Assembly: GCF_018282115.1 (NCBI RefSeq)
Contig: NZ_CP054306.1
Span: 3,085,488 to 3,149,487, forward strand
Source of the DNA: Synechocystis sp. PCC 7338
GTDB lineage: Bacteria; Cyanobacteriota; Cyanobacteriia; Cyanobacteriales; Microcystaceae
Length of the DNA stretch: 64,000 bases
Direction of reading: 5' to 3'
Below, in pieces: positions 1 through 9,329 of the stretch. Each line of letters begins with the position of its first letter. The first letter of the stretch is position 1. The translations under genes were made by a program, and so were the position numbers. The notes under the pieces are model-generated. The model made no database searches. It saw nothing but the letters and a program-made list of their open reading frames with translations, and had not been told where the DNA came from.

Positions 1-1
1 T

Positions 2-1738
2 AATGCCGATGGTTCCGTCACCGTAGTGGACAATGGCCGGGGCATTCCCACGGATATTCACCCCACCACCGGGCGGTCGGCCTTGGAAACGGTATTGACG
101 GTGCTCCATGCTGGAGGAAAGTTTGGGGGCGGTGGCTATAAGGTATCCGGTGGTTTACACGGGGTCGGGGTTTCCGTTGTTAATGCCCTGTCTGAGTGGG
201 TGGAAGTGAAGGTTTGGCGCCAGGGGAAGGAACATTTCCAGCGCTTTGAGCGGGGCAATCCCATTGGCATACTGGAAGCTATCCCCAATGAGAAGCATTC
301 CACCGGCACCCAGGTTTCTTTTTTGCCGGACACCCAAATTTTTAAGGATGGCATCGAGTTTGACTACCACATCCTAGCCAGTCGTCTCAAGGAGTTGGCC
401 TACCTCAATGCTGGGGTGCGTATTACCTTTGGCGATCGCCGGGTGGATTCCCTCAAAGAGGAGCAGTTTTATTATGAAGGGGGCATTAGGGAATATGTCA
501 CCTACATGACCACAGACAAAACCCCGCTCCACGACGAAATTATCTACACTTCCGGAGAAAAGAATGACGTTCAGGTGGAAGTGGCTCTGCAATGGTGTGT
601 GGATGCCTACAGTGATACTCTGCTAGGGTTTGCCAACAATATCCGCACCATTGATGGGGGTACTCATTTAGAAGGTCTGAAAGCGGTTTTAACTCGTACC
701 CTCAATTCCGTTGCCCGTAAACGCAATAAATTGAAGGAAGGGGATAGTAATTTAGGCGGGGAAAATATTCGGGAAGGCCTGACCGGTGTTATTTCCGTTA
801 AAGTGCCCGATCCAGAATTTGAAGGACAAACCAAAACTAAATTAGGTAACACGGAAGTCCGGGGTATTGTTGACACCCTAGTGGGGGAAGCTCTAACGGA
901 GTTTTTGGAATTTAATCCTGGGGTTGCCGACTCCATTATAGAAAAAGCAGTACAGGCCTTTAAAGCGGCGGAAGCGGCGCGTCGCGCCAGGGAATTAGTA
1001 CGCCGTAAATCAGTTTTAGAGTCTTCAACTTTACCAGGCAAACTAGCAGATTGTAGCTCCAAAGATCCCTCGGAATCGGAAATTTTTATCGTCGAGGGCG
1101 ATAGTGCCGGCGGAAGTGCAAAGCAAGGAAGAGATCGCCGTTTTCAAGCAATTCTGCCTTTGCGAGGCAAGATTTTAAATATTGAAAAAACTGACGATGC
1201 CAAGATTTATAAAAACACTGAAATTCAAGCCTTAATTACAGCCTTGGGTCTGGGCATTAAAGGGGATGATTTTGATATAGCTTCTCTGCGCTATCATAGG
1301 GTCGTCATAATGACTGACGCTGATGTCGATGGGGCGCACATACGCACTCTTTTGTTGACTTTCTTTTACCGTTATCAGCGGGATTTAGTAGACCAAGGTT
1401 ACATCTATATCGCCTGTCCACCGTTGTACAAACTGGAGCGGGGTAAAAACCACTTCTACTGTTATTCTGACCGGGAATTGCAGGGGCAAATTAGTCAATT
1501 TCCTCCCAATGCTAATTACACTATCCAGCGGTTTAAAGGTTTAGGGGAAATGATGCCCCAACAACTTTGGGATACCACAATGAATCCAGAAAGTCGCACC
1601 ATGAAGCGGGTTCACATTGAGGATGCCGCTGAAGCCGATCGCATTTTTACGGTGTTGATGGGTGATCGGGTTGCTCCCCGGCGGGAATTCATTGAAACCT
1701 ATGGCACTAAGTTAGATCTGACCGATTTGGATATCTAA
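2..1738 (+). CDS. gyrB: DNA gyrase subunit B, 5' end outside the window
   Basis: GyrB supplies the ATPase of DNA gyrase, which introduces negative supercoils. The frame is open from base 2, so roughly the first 70 residues lie to the left of the window. Counting from the Met at base 26, the ATP-binding motifs GRGIP (4-8) and GLHGVGVS (43-50) belong to the GHKL fold. The TOPRIM motif EGDSAGG lies near residue 357, followed by the metal-binding DADVDGAH near 431. The C-terminus has the usual short GyrB tail (RRxFI near the end). The TOPRIM site is continuous ([12 protein letters not shown]), with no intein, whereas the PCC 6803 protein carries one there as I recall. Codons between about 1000 and 1300 look more AT-rich than the flanks. 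Confidence 0.97.
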   Translation, partial: NADGSVTVVDNGRGIPTDIHPTTGRSALETVLTVLHAGGKFGGGGYKVSGGLHGVGVSVVNALSEWVEVKVWRQGKEHFQRFERGNPIGILEAIPNEKHSTGTQVSFLPDTQIFKDGIEFDYHILASRLKELAYLNAGVRITFGDRRVDSLKEEQFYYEGGIREYVTYMTTDKTPLHDEIIYTSGEKNDVQVEVALQWCVDAYSDTLLGFANNIRTIDGGTHLEGLKAVLTRTLNSVARKRNKLKEGDSNLGGENIREGLTGVISVKVPDPEFEGQTKTKLGNTEVRGIVDTLVGEALTEFLEFNPGVADSIIEKAVQAFKAAEAARRARELVRRKSVLESSTLPGKLADCSSKDPSESEIFIVEGDSAGGSAKQGRDRRFQAILPLRGKILNIEKTDDAKIYKNTEIQALITALGLGIKGDDFDIASLRYHRVVIMTDADVDGAHIRTLLLTFFYRYQRDLVDQGYIYIACPPLYKLERGKNHFYCYSDRELQGQISQFPPNANYTIQRFKGLGEMMPQQLWDTTMNPESRTMKRVHIEDAAEADRIFTVLMGDRVAPRREFIETYGTKLDLTDLDI

Positions 1739-1757
1739 CCCTTTTTTCCAAGGACTT

Positions 1758-1783
1758 TAGGCATAGTTTCGGCGCTGTGCCTA
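1758..1783 (+). terminator. hairpin just after gyrB, possible terminator
   Basis: A 9-bp stem (TAGGCATAG at 1758-1766 with its partner at 1775-1783, one G-T pair) and an 8-base loop lie 20 bases after the gyrB stop codon. No clear T-run follows, so its role as a terminator is inferred from position only. Confidence 0.35.
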
Positions 1784-1886
1784 GGGTCAGGGGTATTTCA
1801 TTAACGAACAGAAAAAAGCAAGGTCGACATTGGCGATCACCAAAAGTGTCTATGGTTGATTTACCATCATCCAGTGAAGGTTAAGC

Positions 1887-2243
1887 ATGCAAATTACCCT
1901 AGACATCCCCGACGACATTGCTCAACAGCTTCAACCCCTCCAGGGAGAATTGCCACAAATATTGGCTCTCGGCATACAACAACTAAACGCTAATCCCAAC
2001 ACAGGCTTGTCTGGACTTACTGAAGTTCTCGAATTTTTGGCCCAACTCCCCAGTCCTCAACAAATACTTGATCTACATCTTTCTCCCACCCTGCAGGCCG
2101 AGATCGAAACTCTTCTAGAGAAAAATCGCACCCAAGGTCTAGATCCTAAAGAGCAACGCCTTTAGCAACAATACGAATTTATGGAACATCTTGTGCGACT
2201 GGCAAAAACCCAAGCCCTACTGAAACTCCGGACTGATGAGTAA
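1887..2243 (+). pseudogene. antitoxin-like small protein with an in-frame stop, partner of the HNH gene
   Basis: The ATG at 1887 opens a frame (MQITLDIPDDIAQQL) that stops at a TAG at 2163-2165 after 92 codons. The same frame continues without another stop for 25 codons (QQYEFMEHLVRLAKTQALLK) to a TAA at 2241-2243. That second stop overlaps the start codon of the next gene in an ATGAGTAA arrangement. A single TAG-to-TGG (Trp) change would restore a roughly 118-residue protein translationally coupled to the HNH gene. The N-terminus has the beta-strand and helix look of small prokaryotic antitoxins, but I do not recognise a named family. Pairing with an HNH protein suggests a two-gene module of unknown role. 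Confidence 0.6.
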
Positions 2244-2726
2244 AAGCTATATTTCCCCATCCCTACGGCGTATTGTTGGCGATCGGGCTAACGATTGCTG
2301 TGAATATTGCCTCATCCCTGAAGCTCTATTGCTGTCTTCCCATCATGTTGATCATATCATTGCCGAAAAACATGGCGGCCACAGTACCCTTGAAAACCTA
2401 GCCCTTGCTGTGCCCTCTGTAACCTAGCCAAAAGCAGTGACATCGCTTCTATCGACCCCCATATAGGGGAAACCGTTAGACTCTACAATCCAAGAAAAGA
2501 TATCTGGACAGACCACTTCACCCTTGAATCTGTAAGCGGACTCATTCAACCCAAAACGACGATTGGGCTAGCAACCGCCAACCTGTTCCGTATCAATTCG
2601 GTTAGAAAACCTTACTGTCCGCTAAATCTTGGCAAAAATAGGGTAAATATGACTCAAAAGAAGTGGACATTCCAGATTGAAACTTTTCATCGGCTATTTC
2701 CTTTCCTCCCGAAAATCACTAATTAA
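2236..2726 (+). pseudogene. HNH endonuclease gene broken by a 1-base deletion
   Basis: The ATG at 2236 begins an HNH nuclease: C-x2-C zinc ligands (CCEYC), then HHVDHIIAEKHGG and the Asn of LENLALA. At about 2407-2409 the frame shifts. Without the shift the protein ends in VPSVT after 63 codons. In the next frame it continues with the expected second zinc pair (CALCNLAKSS) and a long conserved-looking tail (LYNPRKDIWTDHF, GLATANLFRINS) to a TAA at 2724. One missing base in GCx-TGT explains everything, so the intact protein would have been about 163 residues. Its upstream partner also has a nonsense codon, so the module looks dead. Confidence 0.75.
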
Positions 2727-2805
2727 TACCTAATAACCAAAATCAAGAATAGACCCGCTGGCGAGCCTTGCTTAATTTTTTGTTTGGGAAGTTTCGGAGA
2801 TTATT

Positions 2806-4017
2806 TTAAGGATCAACCCAACGGTCATCGGCCTTGATCAGGTTGATTAATTCCTGTACTCCGTCGGCTTCCGGCACCCGTTTAATTTCCTCTCGACCAC
2901 GGTAGAGAGCAATGTAACCAGCTTGTTTACCCACATAGCCATAGTCGGCATCGGCCATTTCCCCAGGACCGTTAACAATGCATCCCATGACGGCAATGTC
3001 CAACCCTGTGAGGTGCTTGGTGGCTTCCCGTACCTCGTGCAACACATCTTCTAAATTGAACAGGGTGCGCCCACAGGAAGGACAGGCCACATATTCCACC
3101 ATGGTTTTTCGTAAACCCAAAGCCTGGAGAATGCTGTAACAAACGGGAATTTCTTTTTCGGGGGCTTCAGTGAGGGAAACTCGGATGGTGTCGCCAATGC
3201 CATCGGCTAACAGGGTAGCAATACCAGCGGTGGATTTAATCCGGCCATATTCCCCATCCCCAGCTTCGGTGACTCCCAAATGGAGGGGATAATCCATCCC
3301 CAATTCATCCATGCGCTTGACCATGAGACGATAGGCCGCCAACATCACCGGCACCCGGGAAGCTTTCATGGAAATGACCAGATTACGGAAATCTAAGGAT
3401 TCACAAATTTTGATAAATTCTAGGGCCGATTGCACCATGCCCTCTGGAGTATCCCCATAGGTAAAGAGCATCCTCTCCGAAAGGGAACCATGATTAACGC
3501 CAATGCGCATGGATTTCCCCTGATCCCGTAGGGAAACCACTAGGGGCTCCAATGTTTCGCGAATTTTGTCACCAATGTCAGCAAATTCTTGGTCGCTGTA
3601 GCCTTCCCGTTGGGCATCGGGCTTTTCAAAAACGTATAAGCCTGGGTTAATACGCACCTTATCGACGTGTTTGGCCACTTCTAGGGCAATTTTCATGCCG
3701 TTGTGGTGTACGTCCGCCACCAGGGGCACTCTTTGATAGGTACTCTCGAGCTTTTGTTTAATATCTGCTAGGGCTTTGGCGTGGGCCATGCTGGGCACCG
3801 TTACCCGGACAATTTCACAACCAATTTCATGGAGGCGACGAATACCGGCCACGGAACCATCCACATCCAGGGTGTCTTCATTGATCATGGATTGCACCAC
3901 CACGGGATGACCGCCGCCAATGGTAACTGGCCCCACGGGCACAGGACGGGTTTTGCGGCGATGGATGGTGGTGTCGAACTCGGGCTGGACAGGGGTCGGC
4001 AGGGAAACGGTTACCAT
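2806..4017 (-). CDS. ispG: 4-hydroxy-3-methylbut-2-enyl diphosphate synthase
   Basis: IspG (GcpE) carries out the penultimate step of the MEP isoprenoid pathway, reducing MEcPP to HMBPP with a [4Fe-4S] cluster. In cyanobacteria the electrons come from ferredoxin. The protein has 403 residues, typical of the bacterial short form. It has an N-terminal TIM-barrel ([22 protein letters not shown]) and a C-terminal cluster domain with Cys312 and Cys315 (CPSCGR) and Cys346 (CIVNGPGE). It follows hupE on the same strand after 57 bases, so the two could share a transcript that starts at the cobalamin riboswitch. Confidence 0.97.
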   Translation of the reverse strand: MVTVSLPTPVQPEFDTTIHRRKTRPVPVGPVTIGGGHPVVVQSMINEDTLDVDGSVAGIRRLHEIGCEIVRVTVPSMAHAKALADIKQKLESTYQRVPLVADVHHNGMKIALEVAKHVDKVRINPGLYVFEKPDAQREGYSDQEFADIGDKIRETLEPLVVSLRDQGKSMRIGVNHGSLSERMLFTYGDTPEGMVQSALEFIKICESLDFRNLVISMKASRVPVMLAAYRLMVKRMDELGMDYPLHLGVTEAGDGEYGRIKSTAGIATLLADGIGDTIRVSLTEAPEKEIPVCYSILQALGLRKTMVEYVACPSCGRTLFNLEDVLHEVREATKHLTGLDIAVMGCIVNGPGEMADADYGYVGKQAGYIALYRGREEIKRVPEADGVQELINLIKADDRWVDP

Positions 4018-4074
4018 GGGAAAGTTTAGTTTTTAGCAAAAAACTGTAGGCAACCTAAATTATCCCACAACCAA

Positions 4075-4674
4075 TTACCCCAACAAGGCGCCGGAGGTGA
4101 AGGCTAGTCCTACCCCTGCTAGCAGAAAGCCAATAAATCTCAGATTGAGCAAGGCTTCTTGGTTTTCATACCAGCCCTTGGCCAAAGTGTAGGCTCCCAT
4201 GGCGATCGCCAGTTGAGTGAGAGAAAAACCGAACAGGTAAGCCGCAATGGGATTCATTTGCGCCCCCACAATAGCTTCTCCGTAGGCATAACCATGGAAC
4301 GCACCGGCTATGGCGGCTAAAACCATTACCACGGGGGATGATAGGGGACGACCGATCGCCAAGAGTAGGCCAAATAGGAGGACGGAACCGGCAATAACCA
4401 ATTCTGGTTGGGGAAGATCGGTGCCAATTAAATGCAGCCCTGTGCCGGCGATCGCCGTGGTGATAAAAATGAGGGGCATCAGCCAACCATGGCGCAATCC
4501 AGCGGCAATGAGGCCCACGGCAATGACAAAGGCAAGATGGTCTAAGCCGATGACGGGGTGCCCTAATCCAGAAAGAAAACCTTCGAAGAAATTATCCGGC
4601 GTAGTCCCCCCAAAGGGATGATGCGCTATTATCCGGGGGGAAGTCAGTAAATTAGATAAACCTGTAACATTCAC
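4075..4674 (-). CDS. hupE: HupE/UreJ-type metal permease, probably cobalt uptake
   Basis: A 199-residue membrane protein of the HupE/UreJ family, with about six hydrophobic segments and the family motif HPVIGLDH (39-46). A second His-containing segment (GAFHGYAYGEA) lies further on. Relatives take up nickel or cobalt across the inner membrane. The substrate is decided here by context: a cobalamin riboswitch sits directly upstream, and B12-controlled HupE proteins in cyanobacteria have been assigned to cobalt. The ATG at 4674 has a GAGGT ribosome-binding site about 10 bases before it. The gene is often labelled a hydrogenase accessory protein, which the riboswitch argues against. Confidence 0.88.
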   Translation of the reverse strand: MNVTGLSNLLTSPRIIAHHPFGGTTPDNFFEGFLSGLGHPVIGLDHLAFVIAVGLIAAGLRHGWLMPLIFITTAIAGTGLHLIGTDLPQPELVIAGSVLLFGLLLAIGRPLSSPVVMVLAAIAGAFHGYAYGEAIVGAQMNPIAAYLFGFSLTQLAIAMGAYTLAKGWYENQEALLNLRFIGFLLAGVGLAFTSGALLG

Positions 4675-4711
4675 AATCTGTACCTCGCAGATTTGATTAA
4701 AAGAAGGGGTA

Positions 4712-4850
4712 ATGGTTGGCGGGCATCCTGACTTAGGGCGACTGGGCCCATCACAGTTGCGGGACAGTATTGGCTTTGCACCAGCTTTTCCCCGTTACCT
4801 CCACTGGCTGTTATCCGCTGGAACCAACTGAACTCAGTTCCCAACCCTAG
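4712..4850 (-). promoter_or_regulatory. cobalamin (B12) riboswitch upstream of hupE
   Basis: Read on the minus strand, the segment holds the conserved core of the B12 aptamer in order. First comes an AGCCAGTGG segment resembling the GCCACTG element (4801-4809). Next is GGGGAAAAGCTGGTGCAAAGCC, which resembles the GGGAA...GGTGNAAATCC stretch. The B12 box CTGTCCCGCAACTGTGA follows (about 4753-4769), and last the 3' element GTCAGGATGCCCGCC (about 4719-4733). The flanks TGGTT and AACCA can close P1. About 40 bases separate it from the hupE start, enough for an expression platform that hides the ribosome-binding site. The rest of the 340-base gap (4675-5015) shows no gene. Expected behaviour is repression when B12 is plentiful. 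Confidence 0.9.
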
Positions 4851-5015
4851 CACGGATTTTCCTCGCTTTTTTAGGATGATTTGATTGGTCTTTATAAACT
4901 AAAGAACGATATCCTACTCCACTAATTGGTGTCCTTGTCACGAAAATTCTACAAATTAGGGCGGTTAACCAACGGTTAAGGCGGCGATCACCTAGGATAG
5001 AAGTCATAGACCCCA

Positions 5016-6302
5016 ATGGATATGAGCCTTGTGTCTGTGCAACCATGCCCAACCAAACCAAACTTTCCGGCCAAAATTTTCACCTTTGACCGGGGGTTGA
5101 CCCTGATTCACCAGGACTTGCCCTCCGTTCCCGTGGCGGTGGTGGATGTGTGGGTGCGAGCCGGGGCGATCGCCGAGCCGGATGCTTGGCCTGGGGTAGC
5201 CCATTTATTAGAACACATGATTTTCAAGGGGACTAAACGGGTCCCACCGGGGGCCTTCGACCAGGTAATTGAATACAATGGGGGCATGGCCAACGCCGCC
5301 ACTAGCCATGATTATGCCCATTTTTACCTCACCACTGCGGCGGATTATTTGCCCAGAACGTTGCCCTACCTAGCGGAAATTCTTTTGCAGGCAGAGGTGC
5401 CAGAAGAATGTCTCTTTTATGAGCGGGAAGTGGTGCTAGAGGAAATTCGTGGCAGTGAAGATGACCCTGATTGGCTTGGATTTCAAGCTCTCTGTCAACT
5501 ACTCCATCCCCGCCATGCCTATGGCCGCTCCGTGCTGGGGGACGCCATTGCCGTACAAAACTATACTGCCAATCAGTTGCGTTGTTTCCACCGCACCCAT
5601 TACCAGCCGGAAAATATTACTGTGGTGATGGTGGGGGATATCCGAGAGCAAGCGGCGATCGCCTACATTGAAGATGTTTTTGGCCATTTTTGCGTACGCT
5701 CAGAATGTCCCCCCACAACCCCATCGGCAAATCACCCAATCCAGACCGTTAAACGGGAAACCCTCCGCATACCAGAATTGGGGCCCAGTCGTTTGACCAT
5801 GGGTTGGAATGGCCCAGGCATTGACCGCCTCCAGGACAATATTGGTTTGGATTTATTGGCCATGGTGTTGGCCGGTAGTCATTGCGCCCGGTTAGTGCAA
5901 CGCCTACGGGAAGAACTGGGGCTGGTGTTTGACATCCAGAGTTGTTTTTCCCTGCAAAAAGAGGCCAGTTTATTCACCATCAATGCCTATCTGACCTCAG
6001 CCCAGGCAGAAACGGTGGAAAGGGAGATTTGTGCCGCTATCCAGGTTCTACAAACCACCCCCATTAGTGCTAGGGAATTGGCCAGGGCCCAACGTTTACT
6101 CTGTAATGAGTTTATTTTTTCCACCGAAACTCCTGCCCAACTAGCCGGCCTTTACGGTTATTACCAAACCTTGGCCACCGCTGAGTTGGCGATCGCCTAT
6201 CCCCGGATCGTCGGTCAGTATCGGCCCGAGGCCCTACAAACCTTAGCCCAGCGTTACCTATCCACCGAGGCCTATGCCTTGGTACTCCTAGAAGCGGCCT
6301 AA
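5016..6302 (+). CDS. M16 family zinc peptidase, catalytic member
   Basis: A 428-residue M16B (pitrilysin or processing-peptidase type) protease. The inverted zinc motif HLLEH is at 63-67, and the distal ligand lies in REVVLEEIRGSEDDP (137-151). The C-terminal half is the second M16 domain (RLVQRLREELGLVFDIQS). Single-length M16B proteins work as dimers in which a catalytic chain pairs with one that supplies an Arg/Tyr substrate-holding motif. That partner is the next gene, 18 bases downstream, so the two are very likely co-transcribed and act together on oligopeptides or short protein segments. No signal peptide is evident, so the site of action is probably the cytosol. Confidence 0.93.
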   Translation: MDMSLVSVQPCPTKPNFPAKIFTFDRGLTLIHQDLPSVPVAVVDVWVRAGAIAEPDAWPGVAHLLEHMIFKGTKRVPPGAFDQVIEYNGGMANAATSHDYAHFYLTTAADYLPRTLPYLAEILLQAEVPEECLFYEREVVLEEIRGSEDDPDWLGFQALCQLLHPRHAYGRSVLGDAIAVQNYTANQLRCFHRTHYQPENITVVMVGDIREQAAIAYIEDVFGHFCVRSECPPTTPSANHPIQTVKRETLRIPELGPSRLTMGWNGPGIDRLQDNIGLDLLAMVLAGSHCARLVQRLREELGLVFDIQSCFSLQKEASLFTINAYLTSAQAETVEREICAAIQVLQTTPISARELARAQRLLCNEFIFSTETPAQLAGLYGYYQTLATAELAIAYPRIVGQYRPEALQTLAQRYLSTEAYALVLLEAA

Positions 6303-6320
6303 TCCTAGCCTTGGCAATCT

Positions 6321-7628
6321 ATGCGCAATCATCAGTCCATCCATCGTCTCATTCTCGACAACGGCATCACCCTCATCTGTACAGAAAATCCCGCCGCAGA
6401 CTTAGTGGCAGGAAGGATTTTTCTCAAGCAAGCAGGGGCCTGTTGGGACTCTCCCCAAAAAGTGGGGCTTTCCCATCTCATGGCCACAGTGATCACGAAG
6501 GGCACTAAAAGGCGCTCGGCTTTGGCCATTGCTGAATTTGTGGAATGCCTGGGGGCCCACCTCGGGGCTGATGCGGCCAGCGATTATTGGGCTTTGAGTT
6601 TAAAAACTGTCACCGCTGATTTTCCGGTCATCCTCAATTTAGCGGCGGAAATTTTGCGTTATCCCACCTTTGACGTGGGGGAAATTGAACTGGAAAAACG
6701 CCTAATTGTCCAGGCAATTCAGTCCCAGCGGGAACAACCCTTCAACGTCGCTTTCCACCAACTACGCCAATCCATGTATCCCAACCACCCCTATGGTTAC
6801 TCCATTTTGGGTAGTGAGGAAGTGGTGCCCCATTTTACGGCCCAGGATCTGTGGGAATATCATCAAGCCTATTTTCGCCCCGACAATTTGGTGATCAGCT
6901 TGGCGGGACGGTTAACTCAAGCCCAGGCCAGGGATTGGGTAGAAACTAGCTTTGGGGATTGGGCTATTCCCGAGCAATCGATCTTTTGCCCGATTCTAAC
7001 GCCGCTAAATGTTTCCCCCCAGGAACATCTCACCCCCCAGGCGACCCAGCAATCAGTAGTACTTCTGGGTTATCTAGGGGTCGGCGTTAAGCATGAAGAC
7101 TATGCACCGCTAAAATTACTCAGCACTTACCTAGGCAATGGTCTCTCTAGTCGTTTATTTGTGGAACTGAGGGAAAAACGGGGTTTAGCCTACGATGTTT
7201 CGGCCTTTTACCCTACCCGGTTAGGGTCTTCCCAATTTGTCACCTATATGGGCACTGCCCCGGAAAATACGGCGATCGCCATTGCCGGCCTGCGAGCGGA
7301 AACGGAGCGATTATGTGCCCAGGCGTTGGAGGAAGAGGAAATCACAGCGGCCAAAAACAAACTGTTAGGCCAGTATGCCCTGGGGAAACAAACCAATGGA
7401 GAAATAGCCCATCTATTTGGCTGGTATGAAACCCTCGGTTTAGGTTTGGGTTTTGACAGCGAATTTCAAGAATACGTTAAAGCTGTGACAGCGACAGATG
7501 CCCAACGGGTGGCCCAAACCTATTTGGCGGAACCCTACCTTTCCGTGGTGGGGCCGGAGGAAGGTTTAGCGAGATATTTAGGCTGGACTTCAGAAACAGA
7601 AAGCCAAAACTCGGCTGCCCTGGTATAA
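6321..7628 (+). CDS. M16 family peptidase-like protein lacking the zinc motif
   Basis: A 435-residue M16B homologue in which the zinc motif has been replaced: the equivalent stretch reads LSHLMATVITKGTK (about 49-62), with no HxxEH. It keeps the C-terminal Arg/Tyr motif in SSRLFVELREKRGLAYD, which in two-chain M16B enzymes binds the substrate. It is therefore the non-catalytic partner of the protease encoded 18 bases upstream. This division of labour is known for mitochondrial processing peptidase and bacterial pairs, and heterodimer formation here is inference. Confidence 0.9.
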   Translation: MRNHQSIHRLILDNGITLICTENPAADLVAGRIFLKQAGACWDSPQKVGLSHLMATVITKGTKRRSALAIAEFVECLGAHLGADAASDYWALSLKTVTADFPVILNLAAEILRYPTFDVGEIELEKRLIVQAIQSQREQPFNVAFHQLRQSMYPNHPYGYSILGSEEVVPHFTAQDLWEYHQAYFRPDNLVISLAGRLTQAQARDWVETSFGDWAIPEQSIFCPILTPLNVSPQEHLTPQATQQSVVLLGYLGVGVKHEDYAPLKLLSTYLGNGLSSRLFVELREKRGLAYDVSAFYPTRLGSSQFVTYMGTAPENTAIAIAGLRAETERLCAQALEEEEITAAKNKLLGQYALGKQTNGEIAHLFGWYETLGLGLGFDSEFQEYVKAVTATDAQRVAQTYLAEPYLSVVGPEEGLARYLGWTSETESQNSAALV

Positions 7629-7812
7629 AGCTGAACCAAAGTTAAAATCAGCTTAAAATACCCCAAAATCATTTAAATTTCCCTACGGAATAGTCTGGGT
7701 TGGTTGGCGACAATCCCCCTCAAAGCTACAATGGTGCGACATCGATGCCAGCGGGATTCCTTTTGGACCCGTCACCCCCATTCGTTAGTTTTCCACAGTA
7801 AAGTCAAATTAT

Positions 7813-9171
7813 ATGCCCCAGGCTTGTGTAATTGGGTTAGGACGTTCCGGTATTGCCGCAGCTCGAGTTTTGCATCGGGATGGCTGGGAAGTAACGGTAT
7901 TCGACCAGGCGGATAGTGAAAAACTGCGGGCCATGGGACAAACCCTAATCCAGGAGGGCATTAGTCTAAAGTTAGGTGATCGCCTGGAGCCAACCATGAC
8001 GACTTGGCCCGAACGCATTGTGGTTAGCCCCGGGGTAACTTGGGACATGCTTCTGTTGGTGGCCGCCCGGCAAAAAGGGGTGGAGGTGATGGGAGAATTG
8101 GAACTAGCTTGGCAGTATCTCCACGCCGTGCCCTGGTTGGGGATCACGGGCACCAATGGTAAAACCACCACCACATCCTTGGTTCATGCCATTTTCCAAA
8201 AAGCGGGTCTAAGGGCACCAGCCTGCGGCAACATTGGCTATGCGGCCTGTGAGTTGGTGCTACAAAATCAAAACTACGATTGGATTGTGGCCGAGATCAG
8301 TAGTTACCAAATTGAATCTTCCCCCACCCTAGCGCCCCAAATTGGTCTCTGGACCACCTTTACCCCCGATCACCTCAACCGCCACAAAACCTTAGAAAAT
8401 TATTTCAACATCAAAGCTAGTTTGCTTTCTCGGTCTACCATTCAGGTGCTCAACGGTGATGATCCCCACCTCTATGGCCATGGCCCCGGTTTATATCCCC
8501 AAGCCCATTGGATCAGTACCCAGGGAGCTAATCATCTGGCCGGTCTTTGTGACCCCAAACAGGGGGTTTACCTGCAGGACAATTGGGTCAATGCCTTTGG
8601 GGAATTGATTGCCCCGATTAATTTATTCAAAATGCCTGGGCAACATAACCAACAAAATTTGCTAATGGCGATCGCCGCTGCTCGCTTAGCTGGCATAGAC
8701 AAAAAAGCAATTACAGAAACCCTGTTAAGTTTCACCGGAGTGGCCCACCGCTTAGAACCCATTTGCACCGTCAATGGAGTGCAATTTATCAATGACAGTA
8801 AGGCAACTAACTATGACGCGGCGGAAGTGGGCCTATCTTCCATGAAAGGCCCCACCATTCTGATTGCCGGAGGGGAAGCCAAAGAAGGGGACGACCAGGC
8901 TTGGTTAGCCCAAATTAAACAAAAAGCAGTGGCAGTACTGCTGATTGGGGATACAGCCCCCAACTTTGCCGCCCGACTCAAGGCAGTGGGCTATGGAAAT
9001 TATGAAATAGTGGAAACCATGGGCAATGCTGTTCAGCGGGGATTGGAATTGGCGGGCACCAATGGGGCCACTGCAGTGTTGCTCTCGCCAGCCTGTGCCA
9101 GTTTCGACCAATATAATAGCTTTGAAGAACGAGGAGAAGATTTCCGTGCCTGTTGTTTGGCGTTGGTTTAG
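7813..9171 (+). CDS. murD: UDP-N-acetylmuramoyl-L-alanine--D-glutamate ligase
   Basis: MurD adds D-glutamate to UDP-MurNAc-L-Ala in cytoplasmic peptidoglycan precursor synthesis. The 452-residue protein starts with a Rossmann-like UDP-binding segment (VIGLGRSGIAAARVL, 6-20). The Mur ligase P-loop GTNGKTTTT is at 113-121, and the central motif of the family (FTPDHLNRHKT) follows near 187. The C-terminal domain carries the conserved FINDSKATN. The start was chosen because the Rossmann glycines follow immediately. It lies 184 bases after the M16 pair on the same strand, and the gap shows no gene. Confidence 0.97.
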   Translation: MPQACVIGLGRSGIAAARVLHRDGWEVTVFDQADSEKLRAMGQTLIQEGISLKLGDRLEPTMTTWPERIVVSPGVTWDMLLLVAARQKGVEVMGELELAWQYLHAVPWLGITGTNGKTTTTSLVHAIFQKAGLRAPACGNIGYAACELVLQNQNYDWIVAEISSYQIESSPTLAPQIGLWTTFTPDHLNRHKTLENYFNIKASLLSRSTIQVLNGDDPHLYGHGPGLYPQAHWISTQGANHLAGLCDPKQGVYLQDNWVNAFGELIAPINLFKMPGQHNQQNLLMAIAAARLAGIDKKAITETLLSFTGVAHRLEPICTVNGVQFINDSKATNYDAAEVGLSSMKGPTILIAGGEAKEGDDQAWLAQIKQKAVAVLLIGDTAPNFAARLKAVGYGNYEIVETMGNAVQRGLELAGTNGATAVLLSPACASFDQYNSFEERGEDFRACCLALV

Positions 9172-9329
9172 TAGTTTGGTAACTGTTGGTTAATTGTCGG
9201 CTGACCCAATCTTTCCCCTAAATCTCTTCACTCAAACTGGGGCAAACGCTGGACTGGGGTGAAAACAATCCTCCACCGTGGGAAATTGGGGAATTTTAGT
9301 GAAAAGTTAGTTTTGAAGCGATGTAAAGT

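Noticed and set aside
4834-5061. A 75-codon minus-strand frame upstream of the riboswitch
   Set aside because: It overlaps the start of the M16 gene and has no recognisable product.
7629-7812. Possible tRNA-like sequence in the gap before murD
   Set aside because: I could not form an acceptor stem and T-arm; no tRNA gene was found in the window.
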